Assembly: GCA_016718845.1 (NCBI GenBank)
Contig: JADKCK010000014.1
Span: 62,001-126,000 of the forward strand
DNA: 64,000 nt
Direction: 5' to 3'
Source of the DNA: Sphingobacteriales bacterium
GTDB taxonomy: Bacteria; Bacteroidota; Bacteroidia; Chitinophagales; UBA2359
Both the position numbers and the translations under genes were made by a program. The notes beneath the pieces are model-generated. The model had not been told where the DNA came from and searched no databases. It saw only the letters and a program-made list of their open reading frames with translations. Below, piece after piece: positions 55,748 to 64,000 of this stretch. Position 1 is the first letter of the stretch, and each line of letters starts with the position of its first letter.

Positions 55748-56299
55748 CTAATGCCTTTTAGTATTTTTAGGTAACGGCGATATTTCAAAATTGAAATTTA
55801 ATGGTTCATCATTACCCATATACCCTTTGGGTTTTGAGTAATTTTCTAACTTAATGTCGTTAAAAGAAACACCAAATTTTTCATTTTTTAATTCCCCGTT
55901 TTGCAAAGTACTTAACGAACCTATATTAAATGACATACTGTACGAAATCTTCAACCATCCATTTTCTTCTTCGTAAACATACAAGTGTATATTTGATGCA
56001 GTAATAATAGTATTGCGAAAAGACAATGAAACTTGTTTATTATTACAAGGAACAATAAATTCTTCTTGCGGTAATACAAACAAATCTAAATTAAAGCTAA
56101 GCCAGATACTAGTTGTATCATACCGACTTTCTAGTAAAAAAGCCGTGGCATGGCACGATTTTATAGTAGGTTTATTGAGTGTTATCGTTTGTGGTACTAC
56201 ATTACAATTAGTTTTCTTGGGACCACAACGTAAAAGATAACAGCAAGAGGAAGAAAAAACAGTAACTAAAAGAAGTAAAAAAATATAGCTTTTTTTCAT
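55748..56299 (-). CDS. Hypothetical lipoprotein
   Basis: The start is placed at MKKSYIFLLLLVTVFSSSCC (56299), giving a lipobox SSSC at about residue 19. The mature part of about 165 residues is beta-rich with several Cys near the start (CCYLLRCGPKKTNCNVVPQT) and FGVSFNDIKLENYSKPKGYM near the end. No family recognised. It follows the RHS toxin-like module by 23 bases on the same strand and is the first gene downstream of it, so it is a candidate partner or immunity protein by position only. Confidence 0.6.
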   Translation of the reverse strand: MKKSYIFLLLLVTVFSSSCCYLLRCGPKKTNCNVVPQTITLNKPTIKSCHATAFLLESRYDTTSIWLSFNLDLFVLPQEEFIVPCNNKQVSLSFRNTIITASNIHLYVYEEENGWLKISYSMSFNIGSLSTLQNGELKNEKFGVSFNDIKLENYSKPKGYMGNDEPLNFNFEISPLPKNTKRH

Positions 56300-56321
56300 T
56301 TTAAAAAATATGCACATTTAT

Positions 56322-57594
56322 TTATTTTATATTATACAACCTAAATACAGTATCGTAGCTTATATAAGCGTTGTAATGACTAGACCAGAAATGACCGACC
56401 ACACCTAATGCGTACAATTCGGCACTAAATTCGAGGGTACCTGGTGTCTCGTATAACCCAGCAATATGAAACCAAACTTCTGAATATTCGGTCATTGTTT
56501 TTCCGTAGAACTGTACAAAGCCCATATCTCGTTGTTCTGCGAAATGTCCCATTTCATGAGCCTCAATATATGCCAAATAATCATCTTTATCTGTATAATT
56601 AATCATACAATTTCTGCCAATAGTTATACCATTTCCTGCGTCATGACTACCCCAAAGAGGATGCCTAAATATAGGTTTATAATTGCCAAAATTTGCAGTA
56701 CTAATATGAGGTTGATAACCATACCCAAGGGCAGCTATAGTTAATCCAGAAAAAATAGCCCCAGATACAGCACCTGATTTCATACCTTGCAAAATTCCTG
56801 CTCCAATATACGTACCATTAAATGCAGCAGAAATGCCACCACTAACTCCCCTATAACAGCTCATTAGAAGCAGAAAAAGCAATCTCGCCAAAAATATTTT
56901 CGACTGCTCCGCCTGAAGTAGGATTATACCCACCAATAAAACCGCCTAGGACACCACCAATAACATCTGCAGTAAGGTTTCCCATCGAATAATCCTGCCC
57001 ATTTGCTATTGCACGAGTACTTCTTATCAGTATATTTGAGAAAACATTTGTAGTAATACTATTGCCAAGTGAAGTAGGTATAGAGCCTCCAATACTTCCA
57101 GCAACAAAGCCATTAACAGCCCCAATAGCTAAAGATTGTCCTAATCCATACCAACTAAAATTGTGATGAATTAAGGCATCAACAGTATATACCGTTCCTG
57201 ATATTAATGAAGATATCAATATCCCTACTAGTAATGGGGTTTCTCCATCGGGGTCAACAAACTTTAAAGGGTTGTTGTGTGCATACGAGTACCTATTAAA
57301 GGTTTGTGCATAAAGGGCATCTTGTACGTAGTTGTCGGGGCTTAACATGCGCCCTACGGTGGGGTCGTAGAGCCTGCCGTTCATGTTTATGAGCGCAAAT
57401 TGGTCGAGGTGCTCGTGGGCGGTATAGCCCCTGTATAGCCATGTTTGGGTGGGTGGCGTGGCACCGGTATATGCCCATGTTGTAGGGTTGCGGCGGCGTC
57501 CCCATGCATCAAAACTTTGGTCGGCTTCGGTGGTGCCTGACGCATTTGTTACGCGCAGTATCGAGCCTAAATGGTCTTTAAATACATAGTGATA
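56322..57594 (-). pseudogene. Orphan RHS C-terminal module with HEMGH metallopeptidase-like tip (5' truncated, one frameshift)
   Basis: The RHS-associated core begins abruptly at 57594: YVFKDHLGSILRVTNASGTT, EADQSFDAWGRRRNPTT, then the core end MNGRLYDPTVGRMLSPDNYV and FNRYSYAHNNPLKFVDPDGE. Beyond this hallmark junction is a variable tip: a hydrophobic Gly-rich stretch (GQSLAIGAVNGFVAGSIGGS) and a C-terminal domain containing YIEAHEMGHFAEQRD (HExxH at about 56545-56560) followed by TLEFSAELYALG, which could supply a third metal ligand. One extra T near 56866 (GAGCTGTTATAG) splits the frame; removing it joins SASNEL to YRGVSGGISAAF. The thousands of upstream RHS residues are absent; a 77-bp dispersed repeat occupies the break. 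Such tips are usually toxins, so this is a displaced toxin cassette. Confidence 0.8.
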
Positions 57595-57596
57595 GC

Positions 57597-57674
57597 AAAA
57601 CGCCCACACAAACAAAATAGTATGCAGCCTGCCCAAAACTTTTTGGGGAAGTGATGAGCGGGCTGCGGACTATG
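57597..57674. repeat. 77-bp dispersed hairpin element, copy 2
   Basis: Same sequence as the copies at 55638 and 58389 apart from a few bases (cctgcccaaaac here, cctgctcaaaac in copy 1). It abuts exactly the 5' break of the RHS module at 57594. Confidence 0.9.
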
Positions 57675-57725
57675 TATGTGTTCTATGTGTCTTTAAAATA
57701 CGAAAAAGCAAAGCAAATTTGTTTT

Positions 57726-58307
57726 CTATTTTAACCCCGACCACATAGGATAAGCCTGTATAAATTGCAGTAAGTGTTTTTCGTAACGAAACACATAATG
57801 TTGTTCAAGCTCTACTTTGTCTTGATAAAAAAAATCGTGTACCTGTTTTATCGATAACACACATTGTTTAAAGTCTTCTTTTACTTCAGCATCTACCCCG
57901 ACAATAAGTATTTCATAGTCTGTGTTATGATAAATAAACCAACTTGACAAGGTGCCATAAATTGTTCCTTCTACAGCAAAAGTAAAATAATACTCTTCAC
58001 ACTCTGGTTGTAACGATTTATTGTACAAAACATCAGCAAATATTTCTGTTGGGATAGTTTTTTTAAAGTTAGGGTAATTCAGTTCTTGTTGAGCCAGCCC
58101 GCCATTCAAGGGCTTTCGCCATACCTTTAATGCCCCATTATGCTCAACTATAAACTGTGTTTCTCCTATAGTTTGCCCAAATTCTTGCAATGCTTCAAAA
58201 AACAAAGGCGTATCTTGACAACTAAGTATATCGGAGAGAAATACATAAACCGTTGTAAAAAGTTTAGGTAAAACGTATGCTGGAAATTTTGGCTTTACTT
58301 TTACCAT
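57726..58307 (-). CDS. Hypothetical cytoplasmic protein
   Basis: 193 residues, no signal peptide or helix. Mixed alpha/beta with aromatic-rich segments (EYYFTFAVEGTIYGTLSSWF; HDFFYQDKVELEQHYVFRYE). No family recognised. Size, cytoplasmic nature and position upstream of an orphan RHS tip would suit an immunity protein, but nothing in the sequence proves it. It lies between two copies of the 77-bp element. Confidence 0.6.
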   Translation of the reverse strand: MVKVKPKFPAYVLPKLFTTVYVFLSDILSCQDTPLFFEALQEFGQTIGETQFIVEHNGALKVWRKPLNGGLAQQELNYPNFKKTIPTEIFADVLYNKSLQPECEEYYFTFAVEGTIYGTLSSWFIYHNTDYEILIVGVDAEVKEDFKQCVLSIKQVHDFFYQDKVELEQHYVFRYEKHLLQFIQAYPMWSGLK

Positions 58308-58388
58308 CTTAATTTAAGTGTAGCTACCTTGTTTAATTAAAAAGTGATTGTTCGTCCGCCTTTGTTGAGGTTGCATTGATAAATTTGC

Positions 58389-58465
58389 AAAACGCCCACA
58401 CAAACAAAATAGTACGCAGCCTACCCAAAACTTTTTGGGGAAGTGATGAGCGGGCTGCTTACTAT
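58389..58465. repeat. 77-bp dispersed hairpin element, copy 3
   Basis: Third copy: agtacgcagcctaccc here against agtatgcagcctgccc in copy 2. The paired change in the right arm (gcgggctgcttactat against gcgggctgcggactat) suggests independent drift. Confidence 0.9.
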
Positions 58466-58525
58466 GTAGGGTAAGTAAAACAAACTATTTTATGTACCAC
58501 AAAATGCAGGGCATAAAATGAAAGT

Positions 58526-58975
58526 TTAACGCTTTGTTCTTGGAGGTATTTGAATGCGTAAAGTATCCGTTAGTGTTTTGCCATTACAGCTAATGTAGTT
58601 ACAGGGTAATAGGTATACTGTATTTTTAGCTATTTTATTGATAGGTATCATAACAGTAAAGGAATTTTGCGTTAGTGGTTTGACAGCAATACATGGCTTA
58701 TGTTTGCAATCATATTTTACTATGTTTTGCCGTGTTCCTTCTGCAAACAATTTTAGTGAGTCCACATTTACTGCCCATTGCCCTTCTTGTAGCTCATGTG
58801 TTAAACGAACAAACCGCCCAAATACACTTGCTTTTAACAAAATGACATTATTTGATTTTTTAAGCGTATACTCTCGCGTTTGATTAATTCTTAATGGAAA
58901 TTGTGCTGTACAAGCTGTTATAAAAAAACAAAACAACAACAAGCCAATAAAACGCAAGTTTATTAAAGGTGACAT
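58526..58975 (-). CDS. Hypothetical lipoprotein
   Basis: 149 residues with a lipoprotein signal (RFIGLLLFCFFITAC-TAQ). The mature part is beta-rich with two Cys pairs (KYDCKHKPCIA; YLLPCNYISCNGKTL) likely to form disulfides. No family recognised. It lies 23 bases downstream of the 58999 gene on the same strand, suggesting co-transcription. Confidence 0.6.
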   Translation of the reverse strand: MSPLINLRFIGLLLFCFFITACTAQFPLRINQTREYTLKKSNNVILLKASVFGRFVRLTHELQEGQWAVNVDSLKLFAEGTRQNIVKYDCKHKPCIAVKPLTQNSFTVMIPINKIAKNTVYLLPCNYISCNGKTLTDTLRIQIPPRTKR

Positions 58976-58998
58976 AATGTTTTGGTAGTTTTAACAAA

Positions 58999-59946
58999 TT
59001 ATTGATTACTAATTGGCGTTACATTAAAACAGCCATTGCAAGTTTTTTCTGGTGTGGCTTCCTCCTCTAAAAGCTCTTCAACTTTTATATTGTCCATTAG
59101 GTAATAGTTATCCGCCCCATCAGCAAAATTATCAGAAAATTTATGCACAAAAAGACTTTTGTTGCTTGTAATGAATTTAGTGATTTTTTCAACATACGGG
59201 CTCTGCCTTAGTTTTAACATTTGTTCAATAATTTTTTTATCATCTTTATAGGCAAATTGCCCAAAAGTAATAAACCGCTCACCACCTTTTGCTGTGTAAT
59301 AGGTAGTATAATTATGCCAAGTACTGTCTGTCATGTACTCTTGAAAAGAAAAATCGGCATACACTTTTTCTGTTGCAAATAAATCGTAGTAAAATGGCGA
59401 ATTTTTCCCTCCATGTAACGACCTAACAGTAAGTTTTTTGGAACGAGGTGATAAACTTTTGCTTAGAGATAATGGGTTATCTGTGTGAAATAAGATAGAG
59501 TCGTTGTTAAATTTGTATCCGAAACCCTTACTGGCAATAACCACATTGTTCTGAATAAAAAATTTCATAGCAAACGAGATTTTGTACTTTTTACCCGCCT
59601 CTAAAGGTTTAGACAGTTTACCTGTAAGATGCTCCATATATCCAAAATAATCAATTCCATATAATCCAATACAGTAATTACCAGAAGCACAACGTAGGCA
59701 AAATTGAAGAGCAGAAGTAATACTCATTACATTGCTTGAATTACAAACTTTGTGGTCTCTATAAATATCCACAGAACAATCGGTGGGCTGATACCAGTGT
59801 TTTGCGTAAAATGTATCTAAATATACCTGATAATCTCCTTTGTTCGGCACTACCTCTTCAAAATCTCCGTTTAACAATAAATTTTGAGCAAAAACATTTT
59901 TGGTAAAAAAAGCAAAAAAAAGTAAGAAAATAATTTTTATTTTCAT
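58999..59946 (-). CDS. Secreted protein with carbohydrate-binding-like (galactose-binding-like) fold
   Basis: 315 residues. Signal peptide KIKIIFLLFFAFFTKNVFAQ, then NLLLNGDFEEVVPNKGDYQV, the start pattern (NLLxNGDFE) of CBM4/9-like and related jelly-roll domains of Bacteroidota surface proteins. A GNYCIGLYGIDYFGYMEHL stretch and KPLEAGKKYKISFAMKFFIQ follow, as in that family. The last 40 residues (ADNYYLMDNIKVEELLEEEA; CNGCFNV) are less clear. Probably binds a surface or extracellular ligand; the ligand is not known. Confidence 0.7.
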   Translation of the reverse strand: MKIKIIFLLFFAFFTKNVFAQNLLLNGDFEEVVPNKGDYQVYLDTFYAKHWYQPTDCSVDIYRDHKVCNSSNVMSITSALQFCLRCASGNYCIGLYGIDYFGYMEHLTGKLSKPLEAGKKYKISFAMKFFIQNNVVIASKGFGYKFNNDSILFHTDNPLSLSKSLSPRSKKLTVRSLHGGKNSPFYYDLFATEKVYADFSFQEYMTDSTWHNYTTYYTAKGGERFITFGQFAYKDDKKIIEQMLKLRQSPYVEKITKFITSNKSLFVHKFSDNFADGADNYYLMDNIKVEELLEEEATPEKTCNGCFNVTPISNQ

Positions 59947-60239
59947 GAATTATTGAATTTAATTAAGTAGATGCGATTTACTGTTTTTTAATAACACAAC
60001 TACCCCTATCGAAGATGAATTTTTAAAACACTTGTGTTTCAACAAGCAACTTGACAATGGCAAGTAGTTGTGTTAAAAAAAGTGTTGCTACCAAAACAAA
60101 AAAGATCCCCATGTTCGATATGGCTGCCAAGCCGTCGGCTCCACCGACAACCATGCCTATCTACACTACCTTCGCCTACCTTAGCTAAATAGTAGGCAAA
60201 GGTGATATAAAGAAACCTCAATAACTCAGTTGGCAAAAT
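59947..60239. other. Intergenic region of about 290 bases
   Basis: Relatively GC-rich in the middle (gccgtcggctccaccgacaa, a small hairpin) but no start, signal or family match in any frame. Open frames here are short and have no supporting features. Confidence 0.4.
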
Positions 60240-60824
60240 TTACATTGAACTGCTCATAACACACTCATAAAACTCCCGATCATTAATAACAAGAACAAAG
60301 TCTATTTTTTTATCATTGTTTGTAATGCTTAAAAACAGATAGTTTTGGTATCTATTTTCTGAGATGTATGACTTTACCCTAAATGCAATTGGCTGCTCAC
60401 CAAAAACAGAAAGAATCTCTTTGTTTATGACACTTAATGAATTAGGCGTAAAATGCAACACATACTTTACATGGAGAAAACTTATGCCTTCTATTAATGC
60501 CTTATTTGCTTGACAGTAGGTTTTAAGCATGCCTTTTGCCTTTATCATGCCTTTTCCTTTTGCTTTTATCTTTCCGTTGAAAATGGTGTAAAACGTCCAA
60601 CTAGCATGTCCATAATTACTTGTTAGTACATTTTTAGTACATTTTGTTTCGTACTCATATAGGTTTTCGTTAGCACCTCCATGAAGTATAGAAAAAACAT
60701 CTTGCTTAATGGTTTCGTCTTGCAGTTTATCTATCGTAATTGGATTTATTACGGAATCGTACTCACCTTTGTTTGGAGTTTTATGAGCAAAAAGAAAGAA
60801 AATAACCAAAAATAGGTATTTCAT
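60240..60824 (-). CDS. Secreted hypothetical protein
   Basis: 194 residues with a probable signal (MKYLFLVIFFLFAHKTPNKG). Mixed alpha/beta body; FTPNSLSVINKEILSVFGEQ and LFLSITNNDKKIDFVLVIND are its clearest segments. A tandem basic pair KAKGKGMIKAKGM occurs mid-protein. No family recognised. Part of the minus-strand run of small exported proteins between the RHS module and the EF-Tu-like gene. Confidence 0.55.
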   Translation of the reverse strand: MKYLFLVIFFLFAHKTPNKGEYDSVINPITIDKLQDETIKQDVFSILHGGANENLYEYETKCTKNVLTSNYGHASWTFYTIFNGKIKAKGKGMIKAKGMLKTYCQANKALIEGISFLHVKYVLHFTPNSLSVINKEILSVFGEQPIAFRVKSYISENRYQNYLFLSITNNDKKIDFVLVINDREFYECVMSSSM

Positions 60825-60853
60825 TTGTTAGTTGTTTAATGGTTTACCAAACT

Positions 60854-61162
60854 TTATTTTTCTTCGCCAATTATTGCTGTAATTACGCCTTTGCCAATAA
60901 GATATCTCGCCCCTTCTGCAATAAAAAACTCTTTGCCTACAAAAAACTCCTTGTTTACATCAAGGTCTTTGTAAAAGTACAGTTTTAGCAATCTGTTTTT
61001 ATAGGCATTATCCATTTGTAGCATTTCGCCTTCATCAAGTATAAACAAACCAGAACGTACTACATTATTGCCAAAAAAAAGTAGTGGTCTATAAGTGTTG
61101 CCTTGAATGGGTATTTTTCTAAACTCATTGGTAAGTTGAATATCGGCTTTAAATGCAAACAT
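60854..61162 (-). CDS. Small stand-alone protein resembling the EF-Tu C-terminal beta-barrel
   Basis: 102 residues. FKADIQLTNEFRKIPIQGNT-YRPLLFF, then DEGEMLQMDNAY, then FFVGKEFFIAEGARYLIGKG-VITAI follows the strand order and ending (GKEFxIxEGxRxIGKGxVTxI) of domain 3 of EF-Tu, but without GTPase or domain 2. Short EF-Tu domain-3-like proteins of this type occur scattered in Bacteroidota with no assigned function. It lies 29 bases from the downstream secreted-protein gene; no promoter is evident. Confidence 0.6.
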   Translation of the reverse strand: MFAFKADIQLTNEFRKIPIQGNTYRPLLFFGNNVVRSGLFILDEGEMLQMDNAYKNRLLKLYFYKDLDVNKEFFVGKEFFIAEGARYLIGKGVITAIIGEEK

Positions 61163-61442
61163 ATATATTTTTTATCTTATTTGATTGTAGTATTGCTCCG
61201 CAAACATACGTCAATATATCCAAATTACACACCAAAAGTGAAAAAAAAGTAAACATGTTAGCTAATGTTACACAGAATTTGAAATTTTGTTAGCTCTTTT
61301 TAATTTTCTCAAAAAATTGTCATAGTTTTAGCATTACTCTAATTGTAGCATTCTTGCACACAAAAGCAAAAGTGTTTTCTCTTTAACATGCCTTACCTAT
61401 CAAAATTGGCACGGTTTTAGAAGTATTAAAAGTAAGTTTAAA

Positions 61443-61890
61443 AAGTAATTTTTTTCATAATTTGGTTTGTTGTAAAGTAATTTGGTTTAGTGCTGTCCTC
61501 CGCTGTAATGGCGGAGGCACACACTACCAAACAATCATCAACCCAAACACCTACACTAAAAAGTAATTTTTTTCATAATTTGGTTTGTTGTAAAGTAATT
61601 TGGTTTAGTGCTGTCCTCCGCTGCGATAGCGGAGGCACACACTACCCAAAAATCATCAACCAAAACACCTACACTAAAAAGTAATTTTTTTTCATAATTT
61701 GGTTTGTTGTAAAGTAATTTGGTTTAGTGCTGTCCTCCGCTGTAATGGCGGAGGCACACACTACCAAACAATCATCAACCCAAACACCTACACTAAAAAG
61801 TAATTTTTTTTCATAATTTGGTTTGTTGTAAAGTAATTTTCATTTGTAATTTGGTTTAGTGCTGTCCTCCGCTGCGATAGCGGAGGCACA
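61443..61890. repeat. 118-bp tandem array, about 3.8 units, with alternating hairpins
   Basis: aagtaattttttt recurs at 61443, 61561, 61679 and 61798 (periods 118, 118, 119); the last unit is partial with a small insertion. Each unit contains cctccgct-x5-agcggagg or cctccgct-gtaat-ggcggagg, a hairpin of 7-8 base pairs. The hairpin variants alternate: A at 61497, B at 61615, A at 61733, B at 61865. Noncoding, in the 61163-62100 gap upstream of the GMC oxidoreductase; nothing else supported there. Confidence 0.95.
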
Positions 61891-62100
61891 GCCCCCAAAT
61901 TTTATCCAAGTAAAAACCAACAACTATTATCATCTGTTTTATCAAATACCTAAGCTTTTCCGTAAATGGAGAAGTTTTTTTTGTTTGTTGGCATCAAAAC
62001 AAACTTTTTTTGCACAAATTGGGTATTTTTTTGCGTGTTTAGTAAAAAGTTTCTGCCAAAACCTTTACTTTTACCGCTTAAACAATACCTGTTCAATTTC

Positions 62101-63729
62101 ATGGCAAATAACACCCAAACATACGATTACATAATAATAGGCTCGGGCTTTGGCGGCAGTGTATCGGCTATGCGCCTTGCCGAAAAAGGATACAGCACCT
62201 TAGTGATAGAAAAAGGTAAGCGTTACGAATCAAAAGATTTTCCGAAAACCAACTGGAACTTTGCTAAATATTTATGGATGCCCGCCATTAAATGGTTTGG
62301 CATTCAAAAACTTACTTTTTTTAAACAAGTGTTTGTGATAAGTGGAGTGGGCGTTGGTGGTGGCAGTTTGGTGTATGCCAATACACACATGGTTCCGCCC
62401 GATGCCTTTTTTCAAAACCCTGTTTGGGCACATTTGCGCGATTGGAAAAGCACCTTACAACCATTTTACGACCTTGCCCAATTTATGTTAGGCAGCACCA
62501 AAGCCCACAATAACCACAAAGAGGACGATGTACTGCGAGAAGTAGCCCGCGATATGGGCAAAGAAGACTCGTTTAAAAACGTACAAGTAGGTGTTTATTA
62601 TGGCGATGCCGTACATGCACAAGACCCCTACTTTAACGGTTTGGGACCCGACCGAACAGGCTGCATACAGTGTGCAGGTTGTATGGTGGGTTGCCGATAT
62701 GGAGCCAAAAATACCTTAGACAAAAACTATTTGCACCTTGCCGAGCATTTGTTTGGCACTACCATATTGCCCGAAACCGAGGTTACCCGCATCGAACATA
62801 AAAATGGTATTTATTACATACATACACAATGTAGCACATCGTGGTTTAACAAACGCAAAACGGTGTACCAAGCCAAGGGTTTGGTGGTAAGTGGCGGTGT
62901 ATTAGGCACCCTCGATTTGTTGTTAAAACAAAAACACGAGTTAGGCACCATGCCTAATTTGTCGGATACATTGGGTTTTAATTTGCGCACCAACTCCGAG
63001 TCTATTTGTGGAGTAACTTGTGCCGACCATAAACTAAACCATGGCGTAGCTATTAGTTCGGTGTTTAATCCCGATGCCAATACCCACATTGAGGTGGTCA
63101 AGTTTCCGGATGGGTCGGGGGCTATGGGCAAATTAGGCACCTTGGCAGTAGGCGACGGCAGTGGCTTAACCCGCACCGCAAAACTAATTGGCAGCATGTT
63201 GGCACACCCTATTCAGTTTTTAAAAACAACCTTAAATTTCGAGTTTGGCTCCGATTCGGTGATTTTATTGGTGATGCAAACCCTTGATAACTCGATGCGA
63301 ATGGTTTGGAAAAAAAACAGCTTGGGTATGGGTAGCCTACAATTGGCAGGTAACAAAGGCACTGCCGAGCGCATACCCGTATACATACCCGTTGGGCAAG
63401 AAGTAATGAAACGGTATGCTCAAAAAGTAAATGGTATACCGATGAATGCCATCACCGAAATTACGTTTAAAATGTCGACAACAGCACATATTTTGGGCGG
63501 CTGCCCCATGGGCGAAACAACAGAACAAGGCGTAGTAAACGATAAATTCGAGGCACATGGCTATCCAAATATGTACATTTTAGATGGCTCTATAATACCT
63601 TGCAACTTAGGCGTAAATCCAAGCTTAACCATAACGGCACTTGCCGAATATGCCATGTCGAAAATTGCCGTAAAAAAAGGCAGCCAAACAACTACTTTAG
63701 CCGAACAAATGACCAAAACAGGAAAATGA
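62101..63729 (+). CDS. GMC-family oxidoreductase (cholesterol oxidase-like)
   Basis: 542 residues from MANNTQTYDYIIIGSGFGGS (62101); 45 residues upstream in frame lack support. FAD-binding GxGxxG (GSGFGGS, about residues 14-20) with the second glycine-rich motif ISGVGVGGGSLVYANTHMVP. A Cys cluster CIQCAGCMVGCRYGAKNTLD, typical of this subfamily, lies near residue 185. The C-terminal active-site region HILGGCPMGE and a closing NLGVNPSLTITALAEYAMSK complete the fold. The subfamily oxidises sterols or other alcohols with FAD; the substrate cannot be read. It is preceded by the 118-bp hairpin array and followed by 160 bases of noncoding DNA. Confidence 0.93.
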   Translation: MANNTQTYDYIIIGSGFGGSVSAMRLAEKGYSTLVIEKGKRYESKDFPKTNWNFAKYLWMPAIKWFGIQKLTFFKQVFVISGVGVGGGSLVYANTHMVPPDAFFQNPVWAHLRDWKSTLQPFYDLAQFMLGSTKAHNNHKEDDVLREVARDMGKEDSFKNVQVGVYYGDAVHAQDPYFNGLGPDRTGCIQCAGCMVGCRYGAKNTLDKNYLHLAEHLFGTTILPETEVTRIEHKNGIYYIHTQCSTSWFNKRKTVYQAKGLVVSGGVLGTLDLLLKQKHELGTMPNLSDTLGFNLRTNSESICGVTCADHKLNHGVAISSVFNPDANTHIEVVKFPDGSGAMGKLGTLAVGDGSGLTRTAKLIGSMLAHPIQFLKTTLNFEFGSDSVILLVMQTLDNSMRMVWKKNSLGMGSLQLAGNKGTAERIPVYIPVGQEVMKRYAQKVNGIPMNAITEITFKMSTTAHILGGCPMGETTEQGVVNDKFEAHGYPNMYILDGSIIPCNLGVNPSLTITALAEYAMSKIAVKKGSQTTTLAEQMTKTGK

Positions 63730-63889
63730 TAATTAAATAACCGCTAAATTTGCAAAAATCAAAAACATGTTGTAATTTTGCGCAAAATCAAGCACAATAT
63801 AACAAAATAACACAATGCGTTTAAACAGCTATCCAAAGCCTGTCGACCGCAAACGGACGCCATTTTTACGCTTACAGCAATACATTTTT

Positions 63890-64000
63890 ATGAAAAAAGC
63901 GGTTATTTATTCAATTTTAACCTTATTTGTTACCTACCATGCCATAGCGCAAAATGTGTGGGAGTACGATGCCATACCCAACGATACAAAAACCATTGTA
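63890..64000 (+). CDS. Secreted protein, N-terminus only (runs off the window)
   Basis: From the ATG at 63890: MKKAVIYSILTLFVTYHAIA-Q, a typical signal peptide, then NVWEYDAIPNDTKTIV to the window edge. An in-frame ATG at 63815 would add 25 residues with no signal character, so 63890 is preferred. Too short to identify. Confidence 0.6.
   Translation, partial: MKKAVIYSILTLFVTYHAIAQNVWEYDAIPNDTKTIV

Noticed and set aside
60039..60236. Minus-strand 65-residue frame in the 59.9-60.2 kb gap
   Set aside because: No signal, no recognisable domain, and a composition (RHGCRWSRRLG) unlike neighbouring genes. I treat it as noncoding.

Overview
The window is from a Bacteroidota genome of low to moderate GC. 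The evidence is many proteins carrying C-terminal type IX secretion (T9SS) sorting domains of type A or B, a PorP/SprF-family protein beside a gingipain-like (C25) peptidase with a type B sorting domain, a fused DAHP synthase/chorismate mutase of the kind common in this phylum, and several TAnnTTTG-type -7 boxes. The genus cannot be read from the sequence.

Layout. 1-12.6 kb: two adjacent minus-strand genes for very large secreted adhesin-like proteins. The second holds an array of about 37 units of 84 bp (28 residues) and is broken by small indels inside that array. 13.7-23.7 kb: intact genes, namely a glutamine synthetase-family enzyme, an uncharacterised protein, an SGNH hydrolase, an SH3-like secreted protein, an oligopeptide-type ABC importer operon (lipoprotein plus two permeases) and a LolD-type ATPase. 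23.9-35.8 kb: a long run in which almost every gene is recognisable but split by small indels (P-type ATPase, PRPP synthetase paralogue, HD hydrolase, Ser/Thr kinase, papain-like peptidase, membrane protein, alpha-amylase, a tandemly duplicated T9SS substrate, von Willebrand A lipoprotein). Flanking genes are clean, so this is either a poor-consensus stretch or a decaying region. 35.9-54.9 kb: mostly intact genes again, namely a secreted protein, DAHP synthase/chorismate mutase, a sortilin-like beta-propeller protein, PorP/SprF, the C25 peptidase, ClpB and a Kazal-repeat protein. 55-61.2 kb: an accessory block of small, mostly secreted, minus-strand proteins around an orphan RHS C-terminal module with an HEMGH motif, peppered with short dispersed palindromic repeats. 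61.2-64 kb: a hairpin-bearing 118-bp tandem array, a GMC oxidoreductase and the start of another secreted protein.

How the parts relate. The dominant theme is export to the cell surface through T9SS: giant adhesins, the C25 peptidase with its PorP partner, the Kazal protein and the duplicated small T9SS substrates. Tandem repetition is the second theme: 84-bp and 159-bp coding arrays, 99-bp and 118-bp noncoding arrays, and an approximately 800-bp gene duplication. The third theme is small repeated noncoding elements: a 401-bp element with perfect 14-bp terminal inverted repeats, a 77-bp hairpin element in three copies, and a cluster of short palindromes. I see no CRISPR array, rRNA, tRNA or complete insertion sequence. 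No clearly new multi-gene system is proven; the best candidates are the orphan RHS cassette and the homogenised 84-bp adhesin array.
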